A DNA stretch of 64,000 nt from assembly GCA_034620365.1 (NCBI GenBank), contig JAQGEQ010000338.1, positions 1 through 64,000 on the forward strand, written 5' to 3'. The DNA is from Pegea sp. RAD2-039 (taxonomy: Eukaryota > Chordata > Thaliacea > Salpida > Salpidae). The notes below the pieces were generated by a model. The model saw only the letters and a list, made by a program, of their open reading frames with translations, was not told the origin of the DNA and made no database searches. Made by a program: the position numbers and the translations under genes. Shown here piece by piece: positions 19,507 to 31,130 of this stretch (positions are counted from its first letter, which is position 1; every line of letters starts with the position of its first letter).

Positions 19507-19725
19507 ATGCATCTCATAGCATTGGGAATTTTAGAAACTAAAAATGTTAGTAGATATTGGAAAAGCATATTAAATAAACAAAATAGCCTTTCAATTGAAA
19601 GCAGTGAAGATTTGAATGATTGGCAAATAAATCATATATTACGGCTAAATAGTAGATTAATTACAGTCAGTGTTGGTTCCTCACTTTCGTTTGTAGAAAA
19701 GTTTTTCTCTATTAAATATCTCTAG
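19507..19725 (+). CDS. Unassigned 72-residue ORF
   Basis: ATG at 19507 to TAG at 19723. Reads MHLIALGILETKNVSRYWKS, then a polar stretch with ESSEDLNDWQINHILRLNS and VSVGSSLSFVEKFF. Composition is more protein-like than other A/T-rich ORFs nearby. No signal peptide, no known motif. It lies on the same strand as the fragments upstream and may belong with them. Confidence 0.25.
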   Translation: MHLIALGILETKNVSRYWKSILNKQNSLSIESSEDLNDWQINHILRLNSRLITVSVGSSLSFVEKFFSIKYL

Positions 19726-20275
19726 CGTTTCTCGCTATTAAATTTAAGCACAGTAATGTTTTGTACAACAGAAAGATATGAGTGCGTTTAAGTCTTTGGT
19801 GTGTGTGATGTGTGCGGGTGCCTGTAACTTTATTATTTATTAGAATGAAACATTTTGCAATCTATTCAAATATTTGAACATTTTACATCAATTTTTAAAT
19901 CTAATATATACCTTATGAAAATAGATTCATCTAATTTTTGCATTTAACTAAGTTTAACAAGATTTGATTTCAGGCTTACTAAAAATAATTACTTTGTCCA
20001 AACTAGGATTACTTATTAGAAAACTAAATTAAAATATCTATTTGTAGGTTGTACCTAAAAGATAAATTAGTTTTTACTAAATGGAAAACTAAATAAACAA
20101 ATATACAGTTTTTAGACAATTTTTAAAATCATCTCCTTAATGGAATAATTTGGTTTTATTTTAAGCGATTTAATCATTACATTTTTTGAAACTTATATTG
20201 GACAAGAAGAAATCAGCATAAACAAATGATTAAACCTCAACATAAAATTTGATTTTATGTAATAAATAATTGATT
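19726..20275. other. AT-rich DNA, no gene seen
   Basis: No exon or repeat unit recognised. A short GTGTGTGATGTGTG tract lies near 19800. Confidence 0.4.
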
Positions 20276-20389
20276 CTAGCTATATTCTTTATTTCTTATA
20301 ACTAAAAAGTTATGGATATTGATCAAATTTCTACTTAATAACATTTTTATAATGATTACACTGAATAAATTTACACTAAGTGTAAAAAT

Positions 20390-20560
20390 AAAAGCGAAAC
20401 ATTTTTCTCTATATGACGTCATCGCTCCCTGATAGGAAATTATTTGATGATTCATCGCCGCCATATTACATTTTAGATTGAAAGCTTAAAGTAACTCTTT
20501 AGTTTACTATTTAACAATCTGATAACAACGAATTAATTAAGCAACTGGTTTTCTTTGATG
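20390..20560 (-). repeat. Element Q, copy 2 (inverted)
   Basis: The reverse complement matches copy 1 at about 80-90% by eye over roughly 110 bases, including CTAAAATG, ATGGCGGCGATGAATCATC, TATCAGG and GCGATGACGTCATATAGAG (TGACGTCA at 20414-20421). A 62-codon minus-strand frame (20276-20464) begins in it with the same MAAMNHQ start as copy 1 but runs into A/T-rich sequence. I call it an element rather than a gene. Confidence 0.75.
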
Positions 20561-20804
20561 TTTTCCGAAATATATTCTGAATAAAAAGAACTAAAAGAAC
20601 GTTTTAAACTAAAAGAAAGTTTATGAAAATCTTTAAAAAAAATTTGTCATTTTCTCAGATATTTGTGGAAACAATTTTTCGAATAAATAGATTTGAAAAC
20701 ACTAAAATTAATCAAACAAAAGTAATTTCTGATATTTTACTATTTTTATCAATTTAAAATGTCGACATCTGACTTTATTGAAAGTTTATTTAAGTGATTA
20801 AAAA

Positions 20805-20970
20805 TGATCGAAGAAAACCGGTTGCATAATATTGCTCATATCGAAGATTTGACTAAAAGCTTGAAGTAATAACTTTTTGTTAATTACCCTGAAATATGAT
20901 ATGGGAGTGGTGATTTATCAAGTAATTTCCTTTCCAGAAGCAATGCCGCCATCTGTTTAAATTTTGTTTA
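20805..20970 (+). repeat. Element Q, copy 3 (diverged), just upstream of the TGF-beta-like exon
   Basis: GAAAACCGGTTGCATAAT and AAGCTTGAAGTAATAAC match the outer part of copy 2. GGTGATTTATCAAGTAATTTCC and AGCAATGCCGCCATC match its inner part, with TGACGTCA replaced by TGCCGCCA. It lies 130-290 bases upstream of the ATG at 21097, so it may be part of that gene's promoter region. Copies 2 and 3 point away from each other. Confidence 0.55.
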
Positions 20971-21028
20971 TACACCTAGTTGAAACGAGAGAATCTGTAA
21001 AACTTTTTCTTTCAGTGATTTTTTTGTT

Positions 21029-21035
21029 ATAAAAG
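21029..21035 (+). promoter_or_regulatory. TATA-like box
   Basis: TATAAAA lies 62 bases upstream of the ATG of the TGF-beta-like exon. The spacing would put transcription start near 21060. An alternative reading is that TTTTTCTTTCAG at about 21004-21015 is a splice acceptor and the true promoter is further upstream. Confidence 0.3.
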
Positions 21036-21096
21036 TAGATATCTTAATGACAAGTTACCTCTTCTATTTGCTGATTTTTTGAACGGACAAAACAAA

Positions 21097-21448
21097 ATGA
21101 ATCGAAAAAGTATGATTTTATTTACTGGTTGTATCTTATGGTTGGATATTATGGCACCTCTTGCTTCAACAAGCCTCATCGCGACCGATAGATGTGAGGA
21201 AAATGATAAAACCTGTATGCTACACCAACGTTTACAAGACAAAAGAATCAAACAATTTCAAAAGGAGTTGTTAGTAAAGCTGAATATGAAAGAACCACCG
21301 AACGTGAGCAAAAGTGATTTGCCTAGTCAAATTACTATTGCTTCTATGAAGAAAATATATGGAATCGATCGTTTGGACAGACGCTCTGAAATTAACTCTC
21401 GAAAAATTAAAATTGAAACAAAGGAAATTTTCAGTATGTCTAAGCTCG
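21097..21448 (+). CDS. First coding exon of a TGF-beta superfamily ligand precursor
   Basis: ATG at 21097 opens 117 codons and ends in phase 1 at a consensus donor (CTCG|GTAAGT). Residues 1-28 have a short basic start (MNRKS) and a hydrophobic run, as in a secretory signal peptide. Residues about 33-41 hold a Cys pair (CEENDKTC). Residues 43-75 match the first helix and latency segment of TGF-beta family prodomains: RIKQFQKELLVKLNMKEPPN followed by VSKSDLP. In myostatin, activin and BMP precursors the same region reads IL-x-KL-x-L-x-x-x-PN. MKKIYG follows, as in the family's M-x-x-L-Y position. The prodomain folds and cages the C-terminal cystine-knot growth factor during secretion. The furin site and knot domain would lie on later exons, which are not found in this window. 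The true start is this ATG; an in-frame TTG upstream is not a likely start. Which subfamily it belongs to cannot be decided from this exon. Confidence 0.72.
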
Positions 21449-21719
21449 GTAAGTGGATATGTTTACTTTACCAAAATATAAAGATAATTTTTGTAAACTC
21501 TGTAGTGATCTAAACAAATTATTTTTTTTGCTCTTACTTATTTTATATCACTAAAATTCTAATTGAAACTGCTTATGAGACTACTAAAATTAACCCAACT
21601 TAAAATATACATATAATAAGCTTTCTTACTTTTTTATTAAAAAAATAACTGAATTTTTAAAATAAGTTGTTGAGCTTTTTTTAAGCATACTTAATTTAAG
21701 TTTATAAAGACTATAAAAG
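21449..21719 (+). other. Start of the intron after the TGF-beta-like exon
   Basis: Begins GTAAGTGG. AT-rich, with no exon seen. An acceptor-like TTTTTTTTTCAG at about 22533-22542 would add only DVLLMS before a stop, so it is not used in this annotation. Confidence 0.45.
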
Positions 21720-22345
21720 ACATAATTACCCCTTAATTGATAACAGCGACAAGCTTATCATTAGAAATTCTGTTCATTATGGAAATAATTTTTACATAAT
21801 GTCTTATGTTGCATTTGGAATAATTAGTTAATTTGAAATTTGATTTTTAACGATTTAACTCTGTATAAAATATATTTACGAAAAAAAAATTTAATCAATT
21901 CTTTTTTAACTATAAAAAAAAGAAGAAAACATTAATTTGCTTTGTAGCAAGAAACATGCACCAATCTGCAAATTGTACAATTCATTAAAGTGGTTCAATA
22001 AAATATTAATTAAATTATTGTTGTTGTAACCACAATACGCTAACCGCTGAGGCGCAAAGAGTGAAAAGGGAAAGTTTATGATAAAAAATTTAATATTAAG
22101 TAGTTTTTGTTTACTATCTAAGCTAGTCATAATAAAAAAGTTACTTATTTAAAAGAAACTTTGATTTTGTATAATTGAATTCAAAAATATCACCCTAAAG
22201 TGAAAACAGTTTTGTACATGCAATAAAATAAATAAATAACTTCTAATTTTCTAAAACTGTAAATATACTTTTCAGTATACATAAAATTATTGCTAGAGAT
22301 CAGCTGTAAAATTTTTCAAAAAAATTAGATAAACCTTTGTTAAAA
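21720..22345 (-). repeat. Block P, inverted copy
   Basis: Reverse complement of 37.84-38.42 kb. Shared landmarks are CTCTAGCAATAATTTTATGTATAC, a CTGTAAA-type palindrome, TTGCATGTACAAAA, GTGAATTCAA-type sequence, a CTCF-like motif (CGCTAACCGCTGAGGCGC, 22038-22055) and CACTTTAATGAATTGTACAATTTG. Other copies are at 26.33, 37.82 and 49.53 kb, with a partial copy at 47.74 kb. Confidence 0.75.
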
Positions 22346-22369
22346 AGATTTTAAAACAACTTTACAAAA

Positions 22370-22525
22370 GAATTCGTTTGAACTTGATACCATAAACTCT
22401 AGATTGCGACAAAGTAATATATCATAAAAACTAACAATGCATTATTTAGGAATTGCCTGTAGTTTATCAATCCAATTTTTGATTTGAAATATTTTTCAAC
22501 GAAATTTTGTTTAGTAAATTAAAGT
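22370..22525 (-). repeat. Type I unit, minus strand
   Basis: Core (minus) CAATCTAGAGTTTATGGTATCAAG centred on 22384-22407, TATATTA upstream of it at about 22420, and an upstream palindrome arm TTTTTCAACG near 22490. Confidence 0.7.
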
Positions 22526-24165
22526 CTGATTTTTTTTTTCAGATGTACTTCTCATGAGTTAAATTTTTTCTAAATCTTCATATAATTATTTCAAAAATTT
22601 GAACTACTTATTCCGCGGTTCTTAAATTTGTCTTATTTCTATAAGAATATTTTCTTACAACTTTAAATTGTCTAAACAGTTATTCTCTCTGCTCTTAGAA
22701 ATAAAATAGAAAAAAAAAACATTTCAAAAAACGTCATAGAAATGTTTTTAACAGAGAATAATTAATTTCACTCTAATGACTTTAAAATATTTAAACAACT
22801 GTTGTTAAACATCAATAGTAAGATTCTCTGAAGACACTAAATGAAATTTTGTTAAAATCTCATTTTATCTTTGTAGCTTTTATTTCCGCTAGAGTGCGCT
22901 ATCAAATATAAAAACAAAACAATGTTTATTTCAAAACTACAAACTGTTTGACTTATTTGTGAATGTTTACCTAACAAATATTTTTCATTAGAGGAAATAA
23001 GGTCTTGCGTTTTCTTGAGATTGCTTGATGTTTGCAAATTCCTTGTAAAGGTAAATCTTCCCACTTAATTTGATTTTAAATTTTAATCATCATTTCAAAT
23101 ATTTATTACAAATTTGTTGCATACAAAATATTTTTTTTGTTGAAATACATTTCACATTCTTCTCACATAAATAGAAAAGATGTAAAAATTTTTAAACTTT
23201 CAACTATTTTTTTAACTTAAAACTATTTGAATAAAATAAAGTTAAACACTACTAACTTCAACAACATAATTTGACATATGTATTCTTATTGATTAAAATG
23301 ATTCTTGTATTTGGAAAAGAAGAAGAACTTTTGATAAAGATAAACTTTACAAAATAAAAATCGAAGATAGTTTATTACTATCTGTATCTTTTCAGTAATT
23401 AAGCGTTTACAAGAAACTTTAAAAAAAAAATAATCAAAATTGTTTATTGTTGATATAGATGTAAATTGAAATGAATATTTTTCTATAAATTTTAGTTTTT
23501 ATATCTTATATTTGATTCAAGAAATTTTTGTTTTAAAATATTATTCGATATCAGTGGTTAGGGAATTTGATCACTTTAAATTTTTTTTTTCTAGTTACTA
23601 TTTAAATAATGATAACAAAATCACAATCTGATTAATATCTTTTTTCTTTTGCAACCGAAATCTCCTTAAGAAGTTTTTTTTACTTTTATGTATCTCCTAT
23701 ATCTACTTCAAAGTGCTGTATGAACTTCAAAAAGAATTCTAGCTTTAAAGTCTAGTTTATATATTGAAAATAATTTGTTTAAATATATTTCGGTTTTTTT
23801 GTTAATATTCACCTAAATAAAATAATTATTAAATATTTTTCTTTTCAAGGCAAGAAATTTCTAAAACTTTTAATTGAGAGCCAATAATGTTTTAATCAAA
23901 TTATTTAAAAATATTTTTATTAGTTTGTGTTGATAACTAAATATAGATTTGTAATTCATTTTACTTCATATGTTCATTAGTATACTTCATATTACATTAA
24001 ATTTAACTTTTTGCAAATTAAATTTTTAACTTTAGAAATTTAGAATTTTTACAATCGAGAAACGAACAAATATTTTTGATTTTTTATCTGATGAAAGAAT
24101 CTTTGTAACTTTCTTGATATTAGTCAGCTGTGTTTAGCTTTCCAGAGGATTACAAACAGAATTGT
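22526..24165. other. AT-rich DNA with a CTCF-like motif and a small duplicate
   Basis: CCGCTAGAGTGCGCTA at 22886-22901 differs at two positions from CCACTAGAGGGCGCTA. TTGAGATTGCTTGATGTTTGC near 23018-23038 matches the block found upstream of type II units. The part 23372-23500 matches 57037-57160 (GTTTATTGTTGATATAGATG, CTATAAATTTTAG). No exon seen. Confidence 0.5.
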
Positions 24166-24289
24166 CGAAATGACATTTAATGATTTAATGATATAGAAAA
24201 TATGGATATTTGTTAATGTTTTTTGTTTTCTTATTCTGAATTCTAAATAGAAATACAAAAAATTTAATTTCTAGGAAACTTAAAATCTT

Positions 24290-24440
24290 TAAATATAATC
24301 GAGATTTTTCTACTTTTCATTTCTCATAAGCTTAGTGCAATCTAGTGTTTGTAGGATTAAATTTAAAAGCATTACTTTTTTTATTAATTTAAGTATAAAT
24401 ATTTTGTTGACAAATAATTCACTTTTTATCAAGTTTCAAA
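24290..24440 (+). repeat. Type I unit, partial
   Basis: Core CAATCTAGTGTTTGTAGGATTAA around 24339-24360, with CATAAGC just upstream as the TATA-like position, and TTTTGTTGACAAATAATTC near 24405-24425 downstream. Confidence 0.65.
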
Positions 24441-24459
24441 AAAAGTTTCAATTTGTAAA

Positions 24460-24775
24460 CATTCTGTAACAATATTAACAATATGTTTATAACATCGAAA
24501 TGCATTTTCACCTAAATTATTTTTATCTTATCTATTGCATAAACCGGAAGCTCAAGTTACTGAACTTATTTACTAATTGATTTTTTTCGTTGAAAAGTAT
24601 TTCAACTCCAAAATGGTATATACAACAACAATTAAATACACTTTAACGAATTTTTCCAATATCCTTATTTACTTCTTTGTCGTAATCTATAGTTTGCGGC
24701 ATCGGTTTAAAACAAAAAAATTATTTTAGCTTTAACTATAGCTTATTGTTGACAAAAAGAAATTTAAAGCAAAAT
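24460..24775 (+). repeat. Type I unit with intermediate core
   Basis: GCTCAAGTTACTGAACTT near 24549, perfect palindrome GTTGAAA-AGTA-TTTCAAC at 24589-24606, core TAATCTATAGTTTGCGGCATCGGT (24683-24706) and TTGTTGACAAAAAG near 24747. The ATCGG end of the core is otherwise the mark of type II, so this copy links the two families. Confidence 0.75.
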
Positions 24776-26329
24776 TTTAAAAGTCATAAGAAGTTGTAAA
24801 AATAACTTTAACTTCATTCAAAAAAATATTATATAATTGTAACTAGCTCATACAAAAAGTGTTTGAAATTAGTATTACCTCAGTTTTCAAATTACTTTTA
24901 ATTTGATGTTTAAAAAGAAATTGGAGTTTTTAGCTTATGATAAAGATGTTGATAAATTTAATATTGGAGAGATGTGAGTTTTTGGTTCAAAAACTATGAA
25001 AAATAAAAGACTAACAAATAAAACCTAATGCTCAATTGTTTATTCCGAAAACCTCTGTTAGTATTTTGACATACAGATTTTTCAATCTACTAAATATTTC
25101 TGTGTTTTGAACTTTATACACTATGTTCTTATGATTTCACTTAAGTTGTTTACTTTTTTTTACGTTAAAACACAACTCTATCAGTTTGTTAAAGTTTTCT
25201 TTATTATCTTTTATTTTGTAAAGTTAGTCTTTATAGTTTACAGTAAAGCGATGTTCTACATTTTTCTAAAAAGTTTACAATAAAAGTTTTAACTTTATTT
25301 AATTTTGTAGGATATTATAAAATAATTCAAATCTGTTCTGCATTAATTTATTCTTCAAATTTTAATTTTAATTTTTCTAATACAAACACTAATTAAATAT
25401 AATAATCAGCTAAGCACTAGTAAAGTTTAATGTAAAATTTTACTTATTGATTACCTCAACAAATTGGTTAAAGGAATATTTTTTTATAATGATTTCAAAT
25501 GAAACAAAATTGAAAGTATAAAAGCATTCTAAGAATAAATAAAGCCTTGTAAGAACTTTGTTTCAACATGTTTTTAACCTCATACCTTATATATAATATG
25601 AAATAAATATATTTTTTCCTTCAAATTTTCTCTGTCATACTTTTCCAATAATTAAAACTAAATTTTTTACTTAAGATATAAAATTACTAATATGATATCA
25701 AATCCTTCTTTTCCTAATTTTCAGATTATATCAATATATAATTTGATTTTTCATTTGAGATAATGAATATGGAAATTTTAATGTGTAAGTTTGAAGACTT
25801 AAAGAAAAAAGTTATAAAATTGATAGAAAACTAAAAATAAACTTTTATATAATTCTTATATTATTTTATACTAATTTTATTTGCAAAATATGACTAAGGT
25901 TTCTTACAAAAGATTCTGAATCTTTTTGCATTTAAACATTATAATTGAAAAAAAGACTTAATAAATGATGTCATAATTGTTTGTATAAATTCATAACATC
26001 AAATATTTTAAAGGAAAGTTGGTAGTTTAAAAAAGAATGTTATCATTAGAAATTTTATTTTCATACTTTATACGAATTTAAATTTTTATTACTTTAAAAA
26101 ATAGTTGTTTTAATTTATATTTTACTAAACAATTTTACAAAAGTAATAAATTAATATTTCAACTTTTGAAAGAAAATAATTTGGAATCGACTAAATGTTG
26201 ATGACAATTTTTACTATTTTTTGAATATCTAAATATTAATGCATTTCACATCACCGAGACAACAGCTTTGATGTGTTTTCTAAAATGAATAATTTGTTTC
26301 TTACTTTGATGTGGTATGTTGTTTAATAT
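24776..26329. other. AT-rich DNA with one inverted duplicate segment
   Basis: 25735-25945 is repeated as its reverse complement at about 47940-48155 (GAGATAATGAATATGGAAATT, GATAGAAAACTAAAAATAAAC, ATTCTGAA-CTTTTTGCATTTAA). No exon or RNA gene recognised. Confidence 0.5.
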
Positions 26330-27355
26330 AATTATTTATTTTATTGCATGTACAAAACCGTTTCACTTTTTGGTGACATTTTTGAACTCATATCTACAAA
26401 ATCGAAGTTGCTTGTAAATAAGTAACTTTATTATTATGAATAGTTTAGATATTCACTAAAACATGTATATTATTTATTTTCTAATCAAAATATTATAACT
26501 TTATAGTTTTACTCATTGAGCCACCTAGCGGTTAGTGTATTTGGGTTACAACAACAAATATTATAAAACATAATTATTATTTTATTGAACCACTTTAATG
26601 AATTGTACAATTTGTAGATTGGTGCATGCTTTATGCAGCAAAGCAATTTAATACTTTATTTTACTTTATCTTTTTTATTGTCAAGGAATAGTTGACTAAA
26701 CTTTTTTCTGTAAATATTTTTCAAAAGGATTAAATCGTTAAAAATCAAAATTTAACTTAACTTCTTATTTCAAATAACTTAAAATTTTATATAAAACATA
26801 GTTTCCATAATGAACAGAATTTTTATTGTTAGGTGCTATAAAAATTTTGGTTAAATAATATACCTCTATTTGTAGATTACAACATTGCTTTAAATTTATT
26901 CTGATCAATAATTACAGAAACAATTTATATGGTTTTATAAACGTGTAATTAGTAATTTATTAATTATTAATATTAAATTTGCTGCTTAATTCTTTATTTT
27001 AACTAGAATTCTGAGTAGAAATACTTATTTTACTAAAAGAAAAGTTTGTTTTCATAATTATCAAACACAATAATATTAGAAGGCTTACAACAATACAGTT
27101 TTTGTATGTCAACTTTTGTGTAGACTGAAAACTTAAGATATTCAATTTACTTAATAAATGAAGTTTTGTTGATAAGCAATTTAAATCCAAATTTATAATC
27201 AGCTAAAAACCTTAAATACTGATTGAAATATTCTTTACTTTTCATTTCCTATCGGTTTGTTGCAATCTAGAGTTTTCGAATCATGTTTAGGAGAATGTTT
27301 TCCTATAATTTTATTGTACAAACTTTTGTTGACAACAAAATTATTTTGAAAAATA
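26330..27355 (+). repeat. Block P followed by a type I unit
   Basis: TTGCATGTACAAAA, TTTTTGGTGACATTTTTGAA, the CTCF-like CCACCTAGCGGTTAG (26521-26535), CACTTTAATGAATTGTACAA, then from about 26940 the type I landmarks in order: AACTAGAATTCTGAGTAGAAA, TGTCAACTTTTGTG, a degenerate palindrome near 27165, core CAATCTAGAGTTTTCGAATCATG around 27262-27284 and TTTGTTGACAACAAA. The same order recurs at 37.82-38.83 and 49.53-50.56 kb. Confidence 0.75.
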
Positions 27356-29205
27356 CATTTGAAAAATATGTTTATATATTTAACAACTCAACATGTTTTT
27401 TGTACTCCAAAAAAAATTTTAAATATTAAAAAAACTATAAGAAAATCTTTAAAGATCTTTAATAACAGAAGAAGCACTCTTTAAAATTTTGTCAATTTTT
27501 AAAAAATCAAATTACTAACTCTCTAACTATGTTTTTCTGATAATATTTTTACAAATTAAATCTTGCTAGAAGATTTCCAAAATTTTATTTTGGTCTTTTC
27601 TTTCTTATTAATTATGCAAGAAAACAATTGTAGAAATATATTTATCTAGTTTCTAATTATGATTTTTTCTGTCTTCTTTTTTCACTTCAATTTTTTAAAA
27701 TATTTTTGCAAATTTTATATTACTGTAAGTTTTAATGGGTAAGATTTAAATAAGATTTCTAAATTAAAAAACAATCCAATTCAGTAAAATCCAAAAACTA
27801 CTACTGAAGTACTTCTCATAAAAAAAAATCAGAATTTTCTGATAATCATTTTAAAGATAGTAAATTAGTTCTTGAACGCTTCTTAAACTCTTCAATCTTT
27901 TGATAAAACTATGTTTTTTGTCACTAAAAGGTCAGTTAGTTTTCGTATTTGTTCGCAAAACTTTAAACAGTTAAAAAAAGTTAAAAAATTAAATTTAATA
28001 TTTTGCTTTTAATAGAGGAAAAGTATTTTGACTTCAATCTTTTCAAAACATTTAAAAACTTTTGTTGAAGATCAATATTAAGAAAATCTGAAAATACTAA
28101 ATCATGCTCTTGTTCTCTTCGAAGATTTCATTTCTTTTTGAGTGCACTCTCGAATAAAATAAAAAACCAAAACGATGTTTAATCGTTAAAATAATTTTAA
28201 AGTACTATACTGTTGGCAATACTGGTAAACAAAGAAATTGATAAAAATTAGAAGAAAGAGATTTTTGCATACACAAAGTTGAACAATACTACAAAAATAA
28301 GATTGTTTACAGATAGTATATAACCGCGTATTTCTGTGCTTACCAGTCTTTGATGGAATTTTTAATTTAAAAGATTCATTTTCTTATTTGGTTATTTTTC
28401 AAAGGAAGAAAATTAGGTTTTGTGTTTTTTTCAGATTGCTTGTTTTTTACAAACACCGTATAAAAATGAGATTTCTTACCAAAGTTGCTTTTTACTTCTA
28501 GTCAGTTTTTCCAAATATTCAACCAAAATTTTTCAACAAAATAGTTTTTTCTGCGTTGAAAATATTTTGTATTCTTGTCAAATAAATAGTAAAGTTTTAA
28601 TAATTCGATGTCAAATGATTTTAAACCTAAAACTAATTGAATAAAATTAAGTGAGACATTACTGATTTCAATACCATAATTTAAAATCTCTTTTAATTTT
28701 TAATCATTATTTTGAAATATTTATCATAAATTTTTTTCATTCAAAATATGTTTTTAATGAAATTCTTGAAACGTTTTTTTGTCAGTTGAATTGTAAATTT
28801 TCTATAATTCTAAGACTTTTTAAAATTGAACTTTGAATAAATGTTTTCTTTTAATTAGAACTCCAAACTTTAAAAAGTTACATTTTCATATCATTTAAAA
28901 AATCTTTAAATAATCCTTTGAAAACTATTGTTAACTACTTCATAAATATTTGAAATTAACATATTTTTCCACAAAAAAGAATTAAACCAATAAAATTTGA
29001 ATCTAAATTTTCTACAAATTATAGAAAAGAACATTTTCAAATCTAAATAGTTTTCAAAAACTAAAGGATTGCCGAGAAGACTTTAATTAAAAATGGAAAT
29101 TTTGAGGTTAAAATTGGAAAAAAAATTTCAAAGATTCTATTTGTTTCTTCAACAAATTGATACAAAGCATTAAAAAAATATAATTTCTAAAAACTTTTCA
29201 GCTGC
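27356..29205. other. AT-rich DNA, old duplicates only
   Basis: 27.97-28.09 kb resembles 42.83-42.95 kb, and 28.10-28.46 kb resembles 22.85-23.06 kb, including a decayed CTCF-like motif (GAGTGCACTCTCG near 28140). A 74-codon plus-strand frame at 28420 is not supported. Confidence 0.45.
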
Positions 29206-29214
29206 TTTAAACTA

Positions 29215-29720
29215 ACTAGAGGATTAAAGATAAATTTGTCGAGCTGATATTTATTGATTTCGATTAATTTATTTCAGAAGGAAATTAGGAAATACCAATT
29301 TTGCTACATAATTTTAATTTGTTTAATTGAATTCTATGTAAAAGTACTATTTTTGATGATAGAAAATTTATCTATTGTCTACGGTGTCTGTAACATATCT
29401 AAATTAATAAAATAAACTTTTGGACGTAAAGTATGTTTACAGAATAGTTTTTAGAGAATTGAATATCGAGTTATTCAAGTTATTTAAAAATCAAGATTTC
29501 GTTGAAAAGCATTTCAACTACAAAATTTATTTATAAACTATCTTGTTATTAATAAACAAAATCTAGAGGTACTTTTCCTTATTTATAAACTTTGCTGCAA
29601 TCTAGAGTTTGTGGGATCATGCTAAAATACGATAATTTTTCTAATTATAGTAATAAACTATTTGTTGACAAATAATTCTCAAATAAACAGAAAATCTTAA
29701 ACAGAAAGTTTGACTTAAAG
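29215..29720 (+). repeat. Type I unit, plus strand
   Basis: GAGCTGATATTTATTGATTTCG near 29239, palindrome GTTGAAA-AGCA-TTTCAAC at 29501-29518, TTATAAAC at 29583, core CAATCTAGAGTTTGTGGGATC (29598-29618) and TTTGTTGACAAATAATTC near 29662. One of the best-preserved copies. Confidence 0.8.
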
Positions 29721-29989
29721 GTGAAAAACAATTTTTATTATAAATTAATTATTGGTAAGGACAAAATTAGCATAACACTGTAATTAGTTCATAAAAAAAA
29801 TTTCTTACGGAGTTTTGTTTATGTCAGTTTTACATTTATTTTTACTTTGATAATTAAATTGGAAATTGATTAGTCGTTTAACTAAAATATAGTCGACATA
29901 ACTTTAAAATTAAATATTTAAACTAAATAAACTAATAGATAATACAATATAATAAATATTATCTTTCACTTATTATTTTTCTCTACGTA

Positions 29990-30400
29990 AAGTTTAACAT
30001 ATACAATTACGAAAATTTATTGGTTTAAACTTGTTCCCACAAACTCTAGATTGCAACAAGGTAATAATAAATTAAAAGTTTATTAAATTATACATATTTT
30101 AATAAATAAACAAATATTTGATATATATAGTTTTATTTTAACCTTGACAAAGAGAGCATTATTTATAAACAAAAATTACCAGTAAAATTTGAATTTGATC
30201 CCACAAACTCTAGATTACTACAAAGTTATAAATAGTCAAAAGTAAATTAATAATTTCGACTACTACTTCTAGTAGACTAGTCAAACAGCAAGCCTTGTTT
30301 GGAAATTTGGAGTTGAAATAATTTTTCAACGAATCTGTTATTTAAAAAAAAGTTGAGTAACTGAGTTAAGTCACTTGATTTACTTTTTATACAGAAAATG
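29990..30400 (-). repeat. Two adjacent type I cores, minus strand
   Basis: Minus-strand cores at 30033-30055 (CAATCTAGAGTTTGTGGGAAC) and 30197-30217 (AATCTAGAGTTTGTGGGATC), each with a TATA-like stretch upstream. Only the second has the upstream palindrome (AATTTTTCAACG arm near 30323). Confidence 0.75.
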
Positions 30401-30904
30401 AAGTAAAACTAATTTAGGTAAAAAGTTTATTTCATTTTTTTAAAACCTTACTTGATAAGTGACATATTATTTGAAAAAGTATCTAACTTTCAAATAATTA
30501 CGTAAAATTATTTACAGCATCACTAAAAACTAAGTTTCTTAATATAAAATTTACATTTCGATAATTTTATAACAATTATTTCTTGGGGTAAACTTTAAAA
30601 ACTCCGTGTTGAAATGTTCTACTTGAGTGCACAGCCAATATGACTTTTTCGAAAGTTGTTGCAATTTATTCTTTTATATCTTAATATATTTTTTATTTTA
30701 TCTAAATGACATCTTTTTTTCTCCACTTTTTTAAACTTCGGAGTTATCATGAAGATTCAACTTTTTATAAGAATTAGTGAAACGCTTTTGGAGTTCTAAC
30801 AGCAGTTTTTCGCCATTTAATAGAGATATGCAAGCATCTTAAAAATTGTTTTTTACATTTAATTCAAATTTTCTGTATAGGTAGTATTTTTGAACAAATA
30901 GTTT

Positions 30905-31130
30905 GTTATTAAAATTAGGAAAAAATACCTTATTTTAGATCACACAAACTTTAGATAGCAACAACGTTTATAAGTAATTATAAGTATATCTTTCAATCAT
31001 TTCTTCATGACAACAAATAGTTTACATAATTTTGAGTTAAAATACTTTCCAACGAAACTTCATTCAGTGAACCAGTAGAAAATTTTAAGTTCAATTTTTT
31101 AAAAAAATGACAAAACACTTGATTAGTTTA
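30905..31130 (-). repeat. Type I unit, minus strand, diverged
   Basis: Core (minus) TATCTAAAGTTTGTGTGATCTA at about 30936-30957, with TTATAAACG upstream and a GTTGGAAAGTATTTTAAC palindrome near 31043. Confidence 0.65.

Noticed and set aside
22540..22562. Second exon of the TGF-beta-like gene after TTTTTTTTTCAG
   Set aside because: The frame gives only six residues before a stop and none of the expected prodomain or knot sequence.
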